64,000 nucleotides of DNA, from positions 259,175 through 323,174 of the forward strand of contig NMRB01000523.1 in assembly GCA_002633025.1 (NCBI GenBank), given 5' to 3'. The notes under the pieces were generated by a model. That model was not told the origin of the DNA, searched no databases, and worked only from the letters and a program-made list of their open reading frames with translations. Source of the DNA: Notospermus geniculatus (lineage: Eukaryota > Nemertea > Pilidiophora > Heteronemertea > Lineidae). Shown in pieces: positions 37,301 through 52,300 of the stretch (positions are counted from its first letter, which is position 1; every line of letters begins with the position of its first letter). The position numbers and the translations under genes are program-made.

Positions 37301-40300
37301 ACAACGTGCAATAATGAATGCATAGAACTGGCACAGGACACAGGAACTTTGGACTCAGGCTGACCCAGCAATATACATGTAATTTTAGGCTATCATGTGA
37401 ACCATTGTCCGCTACAGCAGCAAGCCATCCGACGCATGTAGAGGCACAGTGCATGCATCAATACGGGTAAAATGCCAATATCTGAATCCATTAAAGCATG
37501 TACATTTTACCATGGCGTTCTTACAATTCTTACAGTAGCAATGTTGAAAGCAAATGGCCGACATGAGCTACACAGTCTCAGACCATGTAAGAGTGAATGA
37601 ACTCAGTGTTGAAAGGCTTAACTATGCTTGGCTACTTACGGAATGTGCCGTCCTATCACCATTCACAGCCATGTTTTATATCGACAAACCAACAAGGGCA
37701 ATCCACACAAAATTATTTACAGCAGATATCACATGTTTATCCCACAGTGCGAGAGAGTCGTAACTGTTACAGGACAGGGTGTCAAAACAAGTCTTTTTCT
37801 CAACTTTACGTGTGAGCCTAACTGTGGTTTTCCTCAAACGTCAGCTCAGGTATATCCCACTCGCATTTTTCATCATTGGTTAAATGCTTCATAATTGTAC
37901 AGTAAGGATCAATAGTAGTTAAGCCAATGCTCTACCCATAATCATAGATTAATTCAATCTGTATGGAAGAGATAACTAACTTACATGACATAGTGGGTCT
38001 TATGAATAAAGACTAGCAAATGCTTTTATTTCAGATTTGTACAGCATTCCCTATTGCATTTGTATTGCAAAATTCAAATAAAAGCATTTTTTAGTTTTTA
38101 TTCATATGACCCAAGCAAAAGGACTGTATCAAGAGCAAAGTGCCCAGACTAGCGAAGTTTTCACTGAACTCAGACATGTTGGGGTAGCACATGTCGTTGT
38201 CATTTAACAGACTGCAACTGTATGGCCAGCAAGGGTGCTCCTTGGAGGAGGTGATGGTGTTGGACCTACTGCTGTGTCTGTAGGCCAGGGGGCCTCACAG
38301 AGAGTGATGAATACTTAGAGGGATAGGCATCACAGAATTTGATATCATTTCCACGCCACCTCAACTTAATAACGAACTTCATTTTGAAGTTTGTGATTAA
38401 AAGATGACTTTAGAAGACTTTTGCTGATGACATCTATTACATCATCTTTGGATCCAGCACTCAGTCACTAGTGATGTTCCTGTTCAACAGGAAGAACAGA
38501 TTGAAGGAAGAGGCTACTCACATTTTTTTATTTGAAATGCACTCTAATTGGTTCTATGCGAAACAGACTGTGATTGGTTCATCCAATCATGATTTTTCGC
38601 TCAAGGCTTAAGATGAATATAGAAACGTAACATCAGGAAGACTGGAGATGGCGTGATGAAGAAAGCTACGTTGCCTGCAGAAACCAATCAAAGAATGGTT
38701 CCCTCTGACGTCACAATATCTTGATACCGGTAATATAATACTTTATGACAATGGTGCACACAGTCTGAGTTCAATATCTCTGATGAACACCGTAGGCCTA
38801 CAGCTAACCAACGTTATAGGGCACGTTGTACCTAACTCAAACAAAACCTCACAAGTTGAGCACCCTTTTTATCATACGATGAACACCAACACACCAACAC
38901 ACACGATGATAACACTGGTGTGATGCAGAGGTCATCGGTTCCTATAATGTTCCTGCCTTGTCATTATTACAGGTGTTCCTCAAATCGATGCCTTCCATCA
39001 AGAGAAACAAGGTGTTTTGAAGCTTCACCTCGGCTGAACCTTTTACTCATCATGCTTTCGTATGTAAACAAGCACATCAGATCCTGCAGGCAATAATCAA
39101 CAAAAGGTGGTATCCAGTTACAAAGCAATAAGCTAGGAAAGTTGACTGGATCTTCAATCAATGTTGGGTAAGGATCCATCGTTTTTCTGTGTCTTTTGTG
39201 CAGGATTTAACAGCTTCATTCTGACTCAGCAATCTCCTTTCTCATCTTCTTGAGATCACTGGTGTAGCTTCCATTCTTCCATATACAAAATTAGCCAGTC
39301 GTCCATGGCTGCATGTCTCTTGCCTTTGGTTTCTTTCATTCCAACATTTGTCATTGTCTTTTATAACTCATGTGCAATGACAAGTCTCCCTCCTGCACAT
39401 GTCTGGACTAAATTTCATATGCTTTTGGCTCCTTCATTAGGCCTACATGACCATACACCATCCCCTTCCCATCACGAGTCCACAGCAAAAGCTGAATTGA
39501 TCCTTTGCTGGTCTTTTGATAGAGGAAAGCGAGAAACTTACACATTCCAACACAGGCTGTGGTCTGTTGAAATTCATTGATAGTGCTCAGCTAGTATGCA
39601 GCCAATCAGGTCACCTTCATCCAGTTTCACAAGATCGATCATATTACTTCATTGATAATGCTTTGTCCGGTGCCCTGGATCAATGGGTTGGTTACGGACC
39701 CGATCAATCAAATGTCCAGGATCAGCTTATTTTAACTCTGTCAATAACGCACCGCTTTATGTGAGAGGAAAAAACCGTATCTGAACCAAGGACCTTATTC
39801 ACAAAGCCACCGGACTTGCAGATCCTTACGTCATATCTGTTTTTATCCTTTCACCATGGACTGCAAGAGACGGTGCAACCAGTCACGTTCAGAGCCACAA
39901 TTCCTTCGAAGGCTTTCTGAGTTTGATACCTTAGGCTTTTTGAGACGACACAGACATGCAGTTAGAAACCCCCTCGAGGATTTCTATGCAGTAGAATCTT
40001 AAGCTAGCAACTGCTGTCAGCATTTATTGTCATCGCCTTCCCAGCTATGTTATTACCTGAAGTATTGGGGGATAAAACCATCCTAGCCACTCAATCTGAT
40101 TGGTTTCACAACTGCTAGTAGCAAAATATCGAATGGGTATTTTTATTCAATGGGCATGTGATGGCATATTTGGGTTTGTAAATGAAGTCTAACAATTCTG
40201 GAAGAGCAATTATCGTAACAATGAAGATGGTTTGAAAAGAGACACATTGAACCATTTAGAAAAGTACTATCATCACGAATGTTTCTTGCCAGTCTCATCT

Positions 40301-43300
40301 GTGCAAGGATATGCGTGTTAAACTCCAGTTTAGGGACTTACCAAATGTTCAAATTGGTCATAAAAATGAAAGAAAATGTGACATAAAAACAAACTACACT
40401 AACAGAATCATTATCAAATTCTTCTCCATAGAGGTCAAGAACAAATTTCCTCAACCATGTCAATGACGTAGGCCTTACCAATGCAAACCAATCTGGCCTA
40501 GTGAACCTTGATAGGAGCACATGCACGTCATCATCATCATCATCATTATAACAGATAAGTTTTAAAACCCAAATCATTCTGATTATGAATCAGGCCATGA
40601 GTTATGACTTTACCCAGATTAAAGAACAAAAGTTCAATGGAACATAATAACTAGGCCACCAACCTAACTGGTGACCTGATCTACCTGCCACTGTTCATGA
40701 GATATCCGAGTTGACCGACACAGCCATTCCTACAAATCAGAGTTTCTACAAAATCTAATCTCCCAATGCCTTGTATTCAAGATGGGCACTTTATCACGAC
40801 TGAAATACTCCAGCACAACATTTTTTACAAATTTTGCAAGTTGAGAACTTCTGTCAAGGCTGCAGAGCAGATCCTTCATCCTAAATGGAAAACCTTCCAT
40901 ATTCACACCACAAGGATACAAGATGATCTTGCAGCCCAAACTCAAAGAAACCGTGCCTTTTCATAATATTAAAATGAAAAAGAATGGGTTAATAACATCA
41001 ACAATGGTTGTCTGCTATACTAGGCCTACCGTCAAACAGATAAAGCCCATCTGTGTAGACTATACAGCGGACCAACAGCTGATAGACCCACATGGAAACA
41101 GTACAAACGCCTGAATGCTGAAATAGAGTACCCTATAATCGCCAAAGCATTGTATGCATAATGGCATTGTGTAGAGAAGTGAAATTAGTTGCTTACCATG
41201 TGTTCTCCCTGAGTCATGGCTGATAGGCAAGTCAAGCGCGTCCCCATATTGAAAACATAATCTAGTAGAGCTATTAATCCATCAACTTATACATGTCGGA
41301 GGACTCCACACAGTATGTAAGTCAGTATCCATCATGAGCAGTATTCATCTCCTCATCATTTCAATTTGACTCCTTCGAGACTGAGTCTATGATTAGCTGA
41401 AGGTTCTTTAAAAGAGTATCCAACGAGAAGAACAAATGGTATGAACTGACAAGCGGCTGGCACAATCGTGTGTAAATCCAATTTATATATAATAAATACA
41501 GCGCTGTATGAAACACGTGGAATGGACGGTACAGTGAATCCAAGGTCTAAATGAATGATCCAAAGGTTTCCACACTGAAAGATTAATTGAGACACTTCGT
41601 AGAAATAACCAAGATGTTTGGAGGAGATCAAGCCAACATTACAAGTAAGTGGAAATTTATCACAGCCTCTCCAACCACAATACAGGCTAGAAGTACAGGA
41701 CACTGTACTGAGCACCAACTTGAGTGCAACTGGCAGAAGATACAGCCAGCCACACAGAGATGTAGAGATTCCTCCGCAATCCAATGGCAAGACTCAATCA
41801 GAGAACAATGAACTCTATAAGCGTAGGCATTGATACCACGCTCACGATGATATCAGCCAATAAATCAATGGAAAAGTGATAGAATCCTCGCAGAGTGATT
41901 GATCAAAGTGTAGTAAACGGGCCTGAAACAGAATGCACAAGACCAACCTCCGAACAGCAGAGCACTACCTACAGACAGAGCACCTGTCTCTGCTTCACCT
42001 CTCCTGTTCCAGTTTTCAATGCAACAGCTCGGCTCTTTGTTTATATGTGACCCACTGGCATACTTCTCTACAGAACTTCACAATATGATCCGTTTGTCCT
42101 GCCTGACAATCAGTTTATCAGAGAGTGTACCACACTTCAAATCTGATGAGTGCAAATGCGTTGGCCAATCAGACCTCTGTCGAGTTCTCACCTATCAAAG
42201 GAGGTCCGAGTTCTCACCTATCAAAGGAGGTCTGTAGCTGTGAAGAAGACCTCCCAATAACCATTCCTAAGCAATTAAGTCGAATGGAGAGAGAGTCACC
42301 AACTTGCTGCAAAATCCAACTTGTACAATTTTAGGCAAGGAAAATTGACAAAGACCTCTTGAGGACACATTACGGGTATTTTCCATACTTTCCAAACTCA
42401 ACCAAACAATGAACATGTACATAAAAATACAGAAGAAGTATGCTTGTATGAAGTTTCACAACCGTGGGTGGTCTAGACTCATCTAGCTTTCATATAAGTT
42501 GGGATTCTGAAATGGTAAAAACTGTCATGACACAGCTAGTCCCTCTGAAGTGGCCCATACCAAGTAATGGTTCCCACTACAAGGGTTATGGATGTGATCA
42601 AAAATAGACGATGTGATTGAGTCGACATGATTACCTTGAAGTCATCAGAATACAGTTTCAAGTAATGTATACACATGTAATGACTATTTGACTAATACAG
42701 CAATTGACCAATCGCAGCTGCTTTTGCCAAAAAAGTAGATCAAATTTCAGCACTTGATCACACTACCCATACGTGGGCTATCCAGCAATTGTGTAAACTG
42801 GAACTGTTACTTTGGTACTCTTATCCACTCACACAGTGTATGAAGAGGAACGAGACTAAGGCCCGTATTCTGAAAGCTCGCTCACACTCACACTCATTGA
42901 ATATCACTGGACACTCCATGAGGGGCACTCAAGACTCAATGAGTGAAAGATCTACCTCACACTTGAACCTTTCAGAGACCTCACTCACACTCACCCAAGT
43001 CATTATTTTGGAGTGAATGTTGAGTGGGTGGTATACCTCCCTAGCTTTCACTCAAGTAAATAAAAAACATTACCGGTAATTTAAAACATTTATTTACCAA
43101 AAATGGCGTATATGTGGCTCAATACGTTGAAAGATTGGAACAAAATGTTGGTCACTTGCGAAGAAAATATAATTTTGACTTTGACAAGTACACCAACGGT
43201 GAGTTCCGTAGACGTTCCAGATTAATTATTGAGGTCACACTCACACTCTCACTCGAACTTGAGATATGATGCCAGACTGGCAATACAAAACCAGTGCACC

Positions 43301-46300
43301 ATATTACTTGAGAGGCACTTGACTTAGTGACAGTTGAGTGACCTCTGTGAATCTAAAAATATGCATCACTCATTAAGTGTGAGTGGTCCCTCAAATTATT
43401 GAGGTAACACTCACACTCGTACTTGAGTGTCCCTTGAGCCATACTTGAGTGACACTCACTTGAGTATGAGTGGAGTGTGAGTGTGAGTGAGCTTTCAGAA
43501 TACGGGCGTAAGCTCTGCTGTGGAAAGATGGAAAGTCTGTGAAAACCACTTTTTTGACAATTCTCCATAGAGCCACACTCAGATGAAAGCACTCCAAAAG
43601 AAACTGAGAGAATTCTTAAAGGGTCTGCCATGAAAGCACCTTATTTCAGTCTAATACATACAGTCATGTTTTTGAGAAGGTAAAAAATGTTCCACATGCC
43701 TGGAATGAACCTGACAAGGAAATGACTCGATGTGCAGTGGATTCGGGACAATGTAATGACTCGGTGTGTAGTCGATCCTGGGGCGACCGCCACGAAACTA
43801 CGATAGCACTAACAGGGCCTAACAGAGAAATTCTGTAATGGTAAAAGCCATTGCATACCTCTCTGTTAGGCACTGTTAGCGCTATCGGAGTTTCGTGGCG
43901 GCCCGCCCTGGACAACGTAATGACTCGATATGTAGTGGATCCTGGACAACGTCTGGAGAATTGAAGAGCCAAGGGAAGTGAGACTGCAGATGACCTGGAA
44001 CCCTGTGAGCTTCGAAAACTTTCTAAAAGAGTTGTTCCCTTTGATATGCATAACAGTTCCAAACCAATATACACACACACATGCTCCATAATAACCAGTA
44101 GGCCTACTGAATGTTAAACCAGTCTTAACAAGCATAGGCATAAATGCCAAAGATTAGCCACTGCCTAGTGATTTAAACTTGTCAAAGCTTTTATCTGATT
44201 TGTCTAATAGATAAATTTCCAGCGAGAAACTCACTGGTGGCATTTATCTGCAGACGATGATGCACGACGAACTTTAAACATTAGAGAGTAAACCTCGTGT
44301 TTGAAGGATCAAAGGACAGGTAAAGATAAACAGGGAAGATAGAAATCAATCAGACTGTGTTCACCTACAGACATGATTGAAGCAATCATGATGACAAGAC
44401 AGAAATACAAACGGTTGCTTTCGTCAGGCTCACAAATAAAAAAGCTTCATTCCTGATACGCAGGAGGGGGAAAGATTTACAACATCCCAGGAAGAACACA
44501 CTGAAGGAGACGCAATATCGAACTTGGGGCTTGAAATGCCACCTTCTGAAATATGCCTAGGCCTAGGTTATAATAAACTATATTACCAGAGCCTCGTGAA
44601 TGGGAAGGAATGGGTCCAAAAGTAAAGACCAATAATTCGAAGACACAATACTGCTGAAAATCAACTTCACTTGTCTCCCAAATTCAAGAAAATATCGATC
44701 CCTCTGCTAATTTCCCATGCAATCACACACAAACTTTTCAAAGATGGATATTAACAAAGTTGAAATGCTGAAAAGAAAAGGAAATTCCAATTCCTTTCAA
44801 AACGAGAACAGCTCCAAGCACGTGCAGTTACACTCAAGGAATCCACGGATGCTTCAGAATGAATACTGCGTATGGCTGTGACAGCAACGTCACCATGCTC
44901 AGTTCTTCCAAAAGCACACCCGCATGCTGGTAATCCATCAATTTATGACAGTCATTGAAAAAAGGACCTCCCGGTTGCTTTAGGTGCTTAAAGAAGTCAA
45001 CCACACGGTGAGTCCCCTTTGACATTTAATAATCTAATGGCTTTCGCTGTGCCTGCAGAAGAGTGTGAAACGTCTTCCCGAACTCTGGGTGGGGAAAGTT
45101 TGGCAGACATTGACAATCTAATCTCTCCATGGAACTTGAACAGAAAGAGTAATAACACCGAATATGGAGTTGATTTGGATAACTGTGTTGTCAAAGTAGC
45201 CCTTGGCTGTTCCACCCATAAGAAACATTTCTAATTTACATTTAGTAGCCTATAATTCATTTTGTTAGGTAAGGAACGACAGGAGTGCATTTTGCCCCTG
45301 AAGGACTGAATTCCAGCGACATCATGGTTGCAACTTTTCAGACCTGCAAATACAGAACATCACCAGTGGATACAGTGTGTTTCCCTTTAAATCAGCAATC
45401 ACGGAGCCAGCTCAGCATATCAGGGATAATTTCCTGACCACTTATTGCTTTGATAAACGCCTGCTTCTCATGGGTTTTTTCCATTCCCAACTACCAGTGT
45501 ATTCCTGATTAGAATGAATTGCTCACACTGTCAGAAGGAAATGACTATCAAGATCAAAAGCTCCGAGTTTCACTTCCATGATCCGGAGTAATCATGTCAC
45601 ACACCCAATTTGCAAGTTAAACCATACTTTAAGGCTTGAAACAAACAGTCCTCGCTTTGGAACAAGTTGGAAAATGAGAGGAATACCAAGAAATGCAATG
45701 TAACCATCACAACCACATGAAGAAAATGGCCAGAAAATGACAAAAGTTACAGAGATCCACAAATATATCCATACTCTTTTGAATGAAGCGTTCCCAGTTT
45801 TTACAATAGAAAGAGTTAAGCGTCACCTGCGCTCGTGGATGCAGATTTGCAGTTGTGACCGGTTGCCAGGGTGAAGCTTCCACTGAAGCTGAAGCGGGAA
45901 GCTAACTTGTGGACATAATCAAAGGCAGATGTTGCCCAAAGCGCAGCATGTGACATCACCATAATGGTCACCATGCTCCACTGACATCTTGGCCAAACAC
46001 CTTACTTTACTATTTTATGTGACGATCTGTGCAGAAAAGGACTTGTTTGCTACATTAAGTGGAACCCTTGACAACCATATTGAATCACCAGACACAGGAT
46101 TTCTACCTGTGAAAGTCAATATCTCTCGATACCAGAGCAACCTGTATCATTGCTGATCTGATCGATCGATCAATTGGTGTAAATGGTGGCTTGAAAAATG
46201 TGGCGTACCACTTGTGACCGCGTCGGTGAAAATGCAGCCAAAGTCGCTGGGGAGTGACATAGGCCTTGATCATCATACCTGCCCTTTGTTGCAAAATCGA

Positions 46301-49300
46301 TAAGGCTTTTTTTGCTAATAACAAACCGTCGTTTTTTCATTGTGATCAAACTCCCTACATAACCTATTAACCCTGTGGTGTTCAGCGACTTTGGCGGGGT
46401 TTTGCCAGACTAGGTCACATTTGCTCTGGTCATCTGAAAGGAGGAAGAATCAGGCTGACAACTGCCAGGCAAAGGTGTGGAAAGAAACAAAAATAACTGA
46501 TATGAGATATTGTATCAAAATGAACTGTGACCTTAAAGTGTAAAAGCAGTTCTTCTTCCTGTATGTAACCTGAAAGAGAGCAAGTGCCACCACCAAGGTT
46601 TGGGTGATGAACTGGCTGAGCCATGAGATGGTCTTTATACTCTAGGCCCTATCTCTTCATGACATCATCCACTCACATACATGTAAACCAAATGTCATTG
46701 ACTTGAAAGTGGCATCCTCAAAGCTTGCTTGCTCATCTGATTCATAATCCACCAATGTCCAATATATCTATTTTACCCCATTCTCTTTTTCTTTTATGGT
46801 GATTCTTTTTGACTTGTTGGTGGGAGTTGTGAATGGCATGTTTGGGGATCACATCTGGGAGTTTACCCAACACACAATTACGATTTCACGAGAAAAATTT
46901 CTATAATTGAATCACCAAGTAGGGAAATATTGCTTTTTTACCATTTGATATCAGAAAGTATTTCAGTTATGAATACAGATCTCATGACAATCACTTTTCG
47001 TCACATGATCAGTCAAAATGGTAGGGTAGGAAAGCGACACCACTGCTTCACAATGATGGAGTAAATGAATCTACATCTTTTGGTACCATGGTAACGAATG
47101 CGTCTGCAAGATTTTAAATAGACAAGACCGGGTGTGCAATATGATGAGCAAATATGAATCTATTGTTGATAGTAACTTATGCAGATATGCATGTTTAATC
47201 TCTGAAATTTTAGTAAATGGTAAACACATTAAGGAATAGAATTCTGTCTGATTCCCTTGATCAAAACCTGAAGACCTTTTCATACTTTTTCTAAAAATAT
47301 AAGTATTATGATCATTTCCTGCAAGAACACTAGCTGAAAAGTGTATGATCGATTATGATGGATTAGCAGAGTCAAAGCCCTCTATCATGGCAGTAACTAA
47401 CAAGACAAGCTGGTGTGCAGTATGATGAGTAGCTATTGTTGATGGTAACTTATATATATATGTCAAATCTCTGAAATTTTAACTTGAACTCATTAGGAAC
47501 AGAATTCATCAGATCTCCTTGATCGAAAACCTGAACACGTTTTCATAAATTNTGGTGGCAAAGTGGAGAATCGGATTTGGCCGATTCTTTCACGCGACAC
47601 ACCGTTGGCCCATTGTACATCCCCCCACCAAATATCAACCCAAAATTTTCAGTCGTTCAGAAGTTACAGAGCGGAAGGGAACTTATGTGGTTTTTACAAA
47701 GCGCCCCCTACAGGGCTGAAAAATGAATTAAATTGAAAACCCGTATGGTATGTTATGTACCCTTGCTAGATGAGCCTACCATAAAAATTTCGTGAAATTC
47801 CATTCAGTATTAAAGGCGTAATCGCAGTTTTTGTGGTTTGGCTTTCGGCCCCCTGGTGGCAAAGTGGAGAATCGGATTTGGCCGATTCTTTCACGCGACA
47901 CACCTTTGGCCCGTGATACATCCCTCCACCAAATATGAATCCAAAATCTTTAGTCGTTCTTAAGTTATAGAGCGGAAGGGACTAGTAGCGGCGAGCGGCG
48001 AGCGCCGAGCGGCGAGCGCCGAGCGGCGAGCGCCGAGCGCCGAGCGGCGAGCGCCGAGCGGCAGAGGCGCACGGACGGACGGTATTTTCAAGTCCCCCTC
48101 CGAGGACTCCGGGGGACAATAAATGATATCTTTTTCCTTCAGTCAATGCCTCCTGGATCTGCTGCAAGTATTGATGATACCAGTAGCCTATTTGAGAAAT
48201 TCTCATACCTTTCTGCTTAGATTTGAAGTAAAGCAAGCTTGAGAAATGGCAGTTTAGGGCATCATCTTTCTGTTTGAATAAGTCTTACGAAAACACATCA
48301 GTGACAAAATGCTTTTAGTCATTCAAAGCAGACAACTTTGACATTATACGCAGTCTGAGATTTATGTCAATGGTCTACAAATACGCTTTCATTTCATGCA
48401 TAGGAAGACTTCCAATTTTTCTTCAATATTTACTTTGTGTAGAATATCAACTGCACTGATTACTTCGAAGTTTGCTATTTACTGTCACAACCCCATATCC
48501 CTGCTCCAATGAACTGCAAAATGATCGAGTTGAACTGAAGGCATGAACTCTCAATACAAGTGCTGACACCCAGTGTCAAATGGTGATACTGGTCCTGGTA
48601 TTCTCAATTCTTTTTGCATTTATTAACAGGCTCAGCAAATAAGATTTCCAGATCAAAGTATTATTCGTATTGGTTACTTTCAGTAGAAACATGATGAATA
48701 AACCAAACGCTTAGGTGTTAAATTGATTGTGTTGATAACTGAATTCTACAAACATGGGTAACCATGGGGACAAAGTGACTTGTTTGTAATGAGAAAGAGA
48801 AAAGGGTAACCAGAGATACTTTACAGGACAGCTCTATAAACTCTTCCATCTTTCATCCAGTTTCTATATCCATTACTGGTATAAACTCTCAGTTCTGAAA
48901 TTATCGATCTTAAAATATTTGTAGACGTTTGCTATCATATTATTCACACTTGTCGCATACTCTCATCATGTGACCAGTGCGAGTAATTTATCAGCAAACA
49001 TCTTCAGTATTTTACCCATTATTATTGTTGTTTCACAGATAATTCCCTGCCCCCCCCCCCCAAAAGCATCCTTGTGTGAACTGTCCATTTCCAACCCAAA
49101 TCCGCAGAAACTAATTGATGTCATGCATGGAGACAATACCCATTCCCATTAGTCTTATTTATACCAACTGGCCTATCATGTACACCCAATGATTTGTAAT
49201 CAATCAACAACAGCAGAAATTATCACCATTTCATTTTGTACGAGTTGCTATGGCAATAAGTGCATTTTGATGACATCTAATATTGTCCCACAGGAATGAA

Positions 49301-52300
49301 AATGCACACTCACGTCATTGTATACACAGGAAACTGTCCACCTCAGCAACACAAAAGTTTTCGAACACACAGCCCATCACTAATTATAGTGTTATCATTT
49401 GTGTAGGACATTGAAGATAAGTGCAAAGCCTTGATCACACTGCAGGCGCGGTGCAATGCGAAATTTTTCGCGCCTGATTGTTTCCACTGTTAAGCCTATA
49501 GCTGTTCACACTTGCGGTGCGACACGATGCGGTAAGAAGCGATAGGACGCGAAGAGCGATTTCCACCGCCCCTGATCGCTGCTGCAGTATTTTTCCGCGT
49601 CGAATCACCTGCCGCGTGAGGATACCGGCATATCTGGCACAATTTGAATGACATGAATGATGTCACTTCCGCTAATCATGACCACCGCACGCAACCGCAT
49701 CGTGCCACGCAGCGCTATGTCAAAACTGACAACACTTAGCGATTTTTTCAACACATCGCACCGCGCCGCTGGTGTGAACAAAGCTTCAGCAGACACGATT
49801 TTTTTCTAGTCTTCATGCTCACAGCTGACGAACCAATATTATTAGTTCTTTATTTAGTCAACAAAACTAATTATCCAGACCAAATTCTTATTATCTGTTT
49901 TATACAAAAAAAGCACAGACTTAATGTCCTTGTGAAAATGAAAAGATAAACGAAGTATTGTTTATCAAGGACGCAATAACATGTTTACAGCCAAAGCATT
50001 GTCGTATTTTGGTAGCTCTTTCAGCATTTCACTGCTAGATGTGGATTTGCGACAGAACTATTTGAATAACATGAGGAACAGTGGCCACAGCAATTTGACC
50101 AAAACATTGGCCAGGATGTAATGATTTGCCTAATATTGTCCCTGAAGTGTCCAAATTTACCATGTACACAATAGTAATTGCGGTTATCAAGTTGACATGG
50201 TGCCCAAATGACTGGGTGTAAGGTTACTTGTTGACCACAGAAATACCACTCCAGAATTAGGGTATATTAAATTCCCTTCGTGTCTGTCACCTGAAAGGTC
50301 ATGAATGAAAGAAATACTGTATGTGTGCAAAAAGCATGAAAAATACAAGTCTGGCTGTGCGGGAGAACCGCATGCCGCATGATTTCTGTGTGGACTCTTC
50401 ATCAAAATAGCGTTGAAGTGATCGGTTTGTGGGAACCGCACTCCAAAAACGCACCGGAATCCGGCGGTTTTTGTGTGCACACCAGAGCATGAAGTTTCCA
50501 GAGTAAATAAACCAATGGATCTATCTCCGTCACATCAGTGAGTAGAACACAGTCCCACTCTTGCATAACATGAACAAGTTGGCTGTGTTTATTATGTCTT
50601 ACCTTGGCAGCCTGCATTTGAAGTTTTGTGGTAGTTCCTCTGGCTTGGTAAGTACCGGCAGTATTTCCACTGCGATACATTCTGGTGTACATTCTTGTAG
50701 AAAAACACTGGAAAACACCGGTTTTGTTTCCCAAGTCATCAATGTGAAGAGTATGATAACGCGATACTGGTGATGAAATACGAACTGAATCGTCCGTGGC
50801 TGTAAGTCCTGCTAAAGGAAGCAAAGAGTCGACACGAACATGATGAAAGTACCATGAGATTTCAACTAATCATAATCGAGTAATTCAGCCCTAATCCATA
50901 AATGAAACAAGTCGGAACACTAGAACCACATCACAGCTGTAAATTGGCAATTAGCAGTCCCAACACTTGGGCACAAACAATATCAAAGAGCCACTGAGCC
51001 AACAATTATCCAAGTCACAGATTGTTTCACAAGTGTTAATCCGGTCAACAACGAATCCATGTGGTCTCTTCTGACAACATGATCTGAAGCATGCCAACTA
51101 ATAAACACTTTGATAAGATATGAATGATAATATCAAAGCTAGTTGGTAGTTGATTCCCACCACACTGTCAATCCAGTACAAAGGATCCAGTGATAGGAGA
51201 AAAAATCTCCGTGTTCAGAATGCATCTGTCCAGTCACCAAAAAAACTCTGCAGGACGGCACCATCGAGTTACCATTGGATTGACAGTTCCTTGAATCTTG
51301 CCTTTCAGCAGATATTCCAAGGTTGCTATGCACATGTGTGAAAACCGAAGACCATACCATTCACTATCATTCACAAGAGCTGACACTACCGGTACTTGCC
51401 CTTTCTATGAACGGCCAATCATTTGTAAATCACTCCCGCGTCGAAGTAAGGCCCACACAGGTTTCATCAAAACACAACTGTATTCAAACAGTTGGTCTGT
51501 ATTGATAGTAGATAACATATATAACCATTGATTTCGGCCGATAAAGCCTAGGCCTTTCTCTAGGGTGTCTCTCTAATAAATAGGCACAGCCCAATAAAAT
51601 TGGGTCAGGCGCGCATCAAAAGATCATATCATATGAAGAAACTTAATCTCTTCCATAAGCACTTTAAAACTGGAAGGACGAACATAGTCCACTTAAATGG
51701 ATAATTAAGCCGAGAAAAAGGATCCACATGGTGACCTGCCTGGCCCCATCAACAAATATTTCATTGATCTAGTCCCACTCTAATCAATAGATAAAATGCT
51801 TGGTCAAGTATAGTAGTAATGATTAGGCCTTGATGATGATTGATTGTCGTTTATTTACATCTAATTAACAAGAAGATTTCCATATCATCAAGGACCATAT
51901 CAGTGAGGTTGATCACATTTAAATGCAAAGATCGGAAGAACTACCATAGGCCTACTCTTCACTAACAACAGGACTAAACGTTTCTATTTGCACACAAGGA
52001 CATTGATTCAATAATATGACTCAGAACTCAAGGAAGATGTTCTAACGAATGATAACATGGCATGATAACATGTTATCACGCCAGTGTTGATGGTCCTTCG
52101 CATCCAACTCATTTGATCAGGATGATTTCTATGATCCATGGATCGAGTCAGTTACCAGTATGTTGGGATACCCATGCCATTTGAGCATAATTGCCTAGTC
52201 ACTTGACACAACAGGTTCAACAGGAAATCAAACCCAATCACCCAGGTTACAGGACTGATATTCAACCTCACCCCTCTGAGTTTCCATCCTCAGTACGTCA

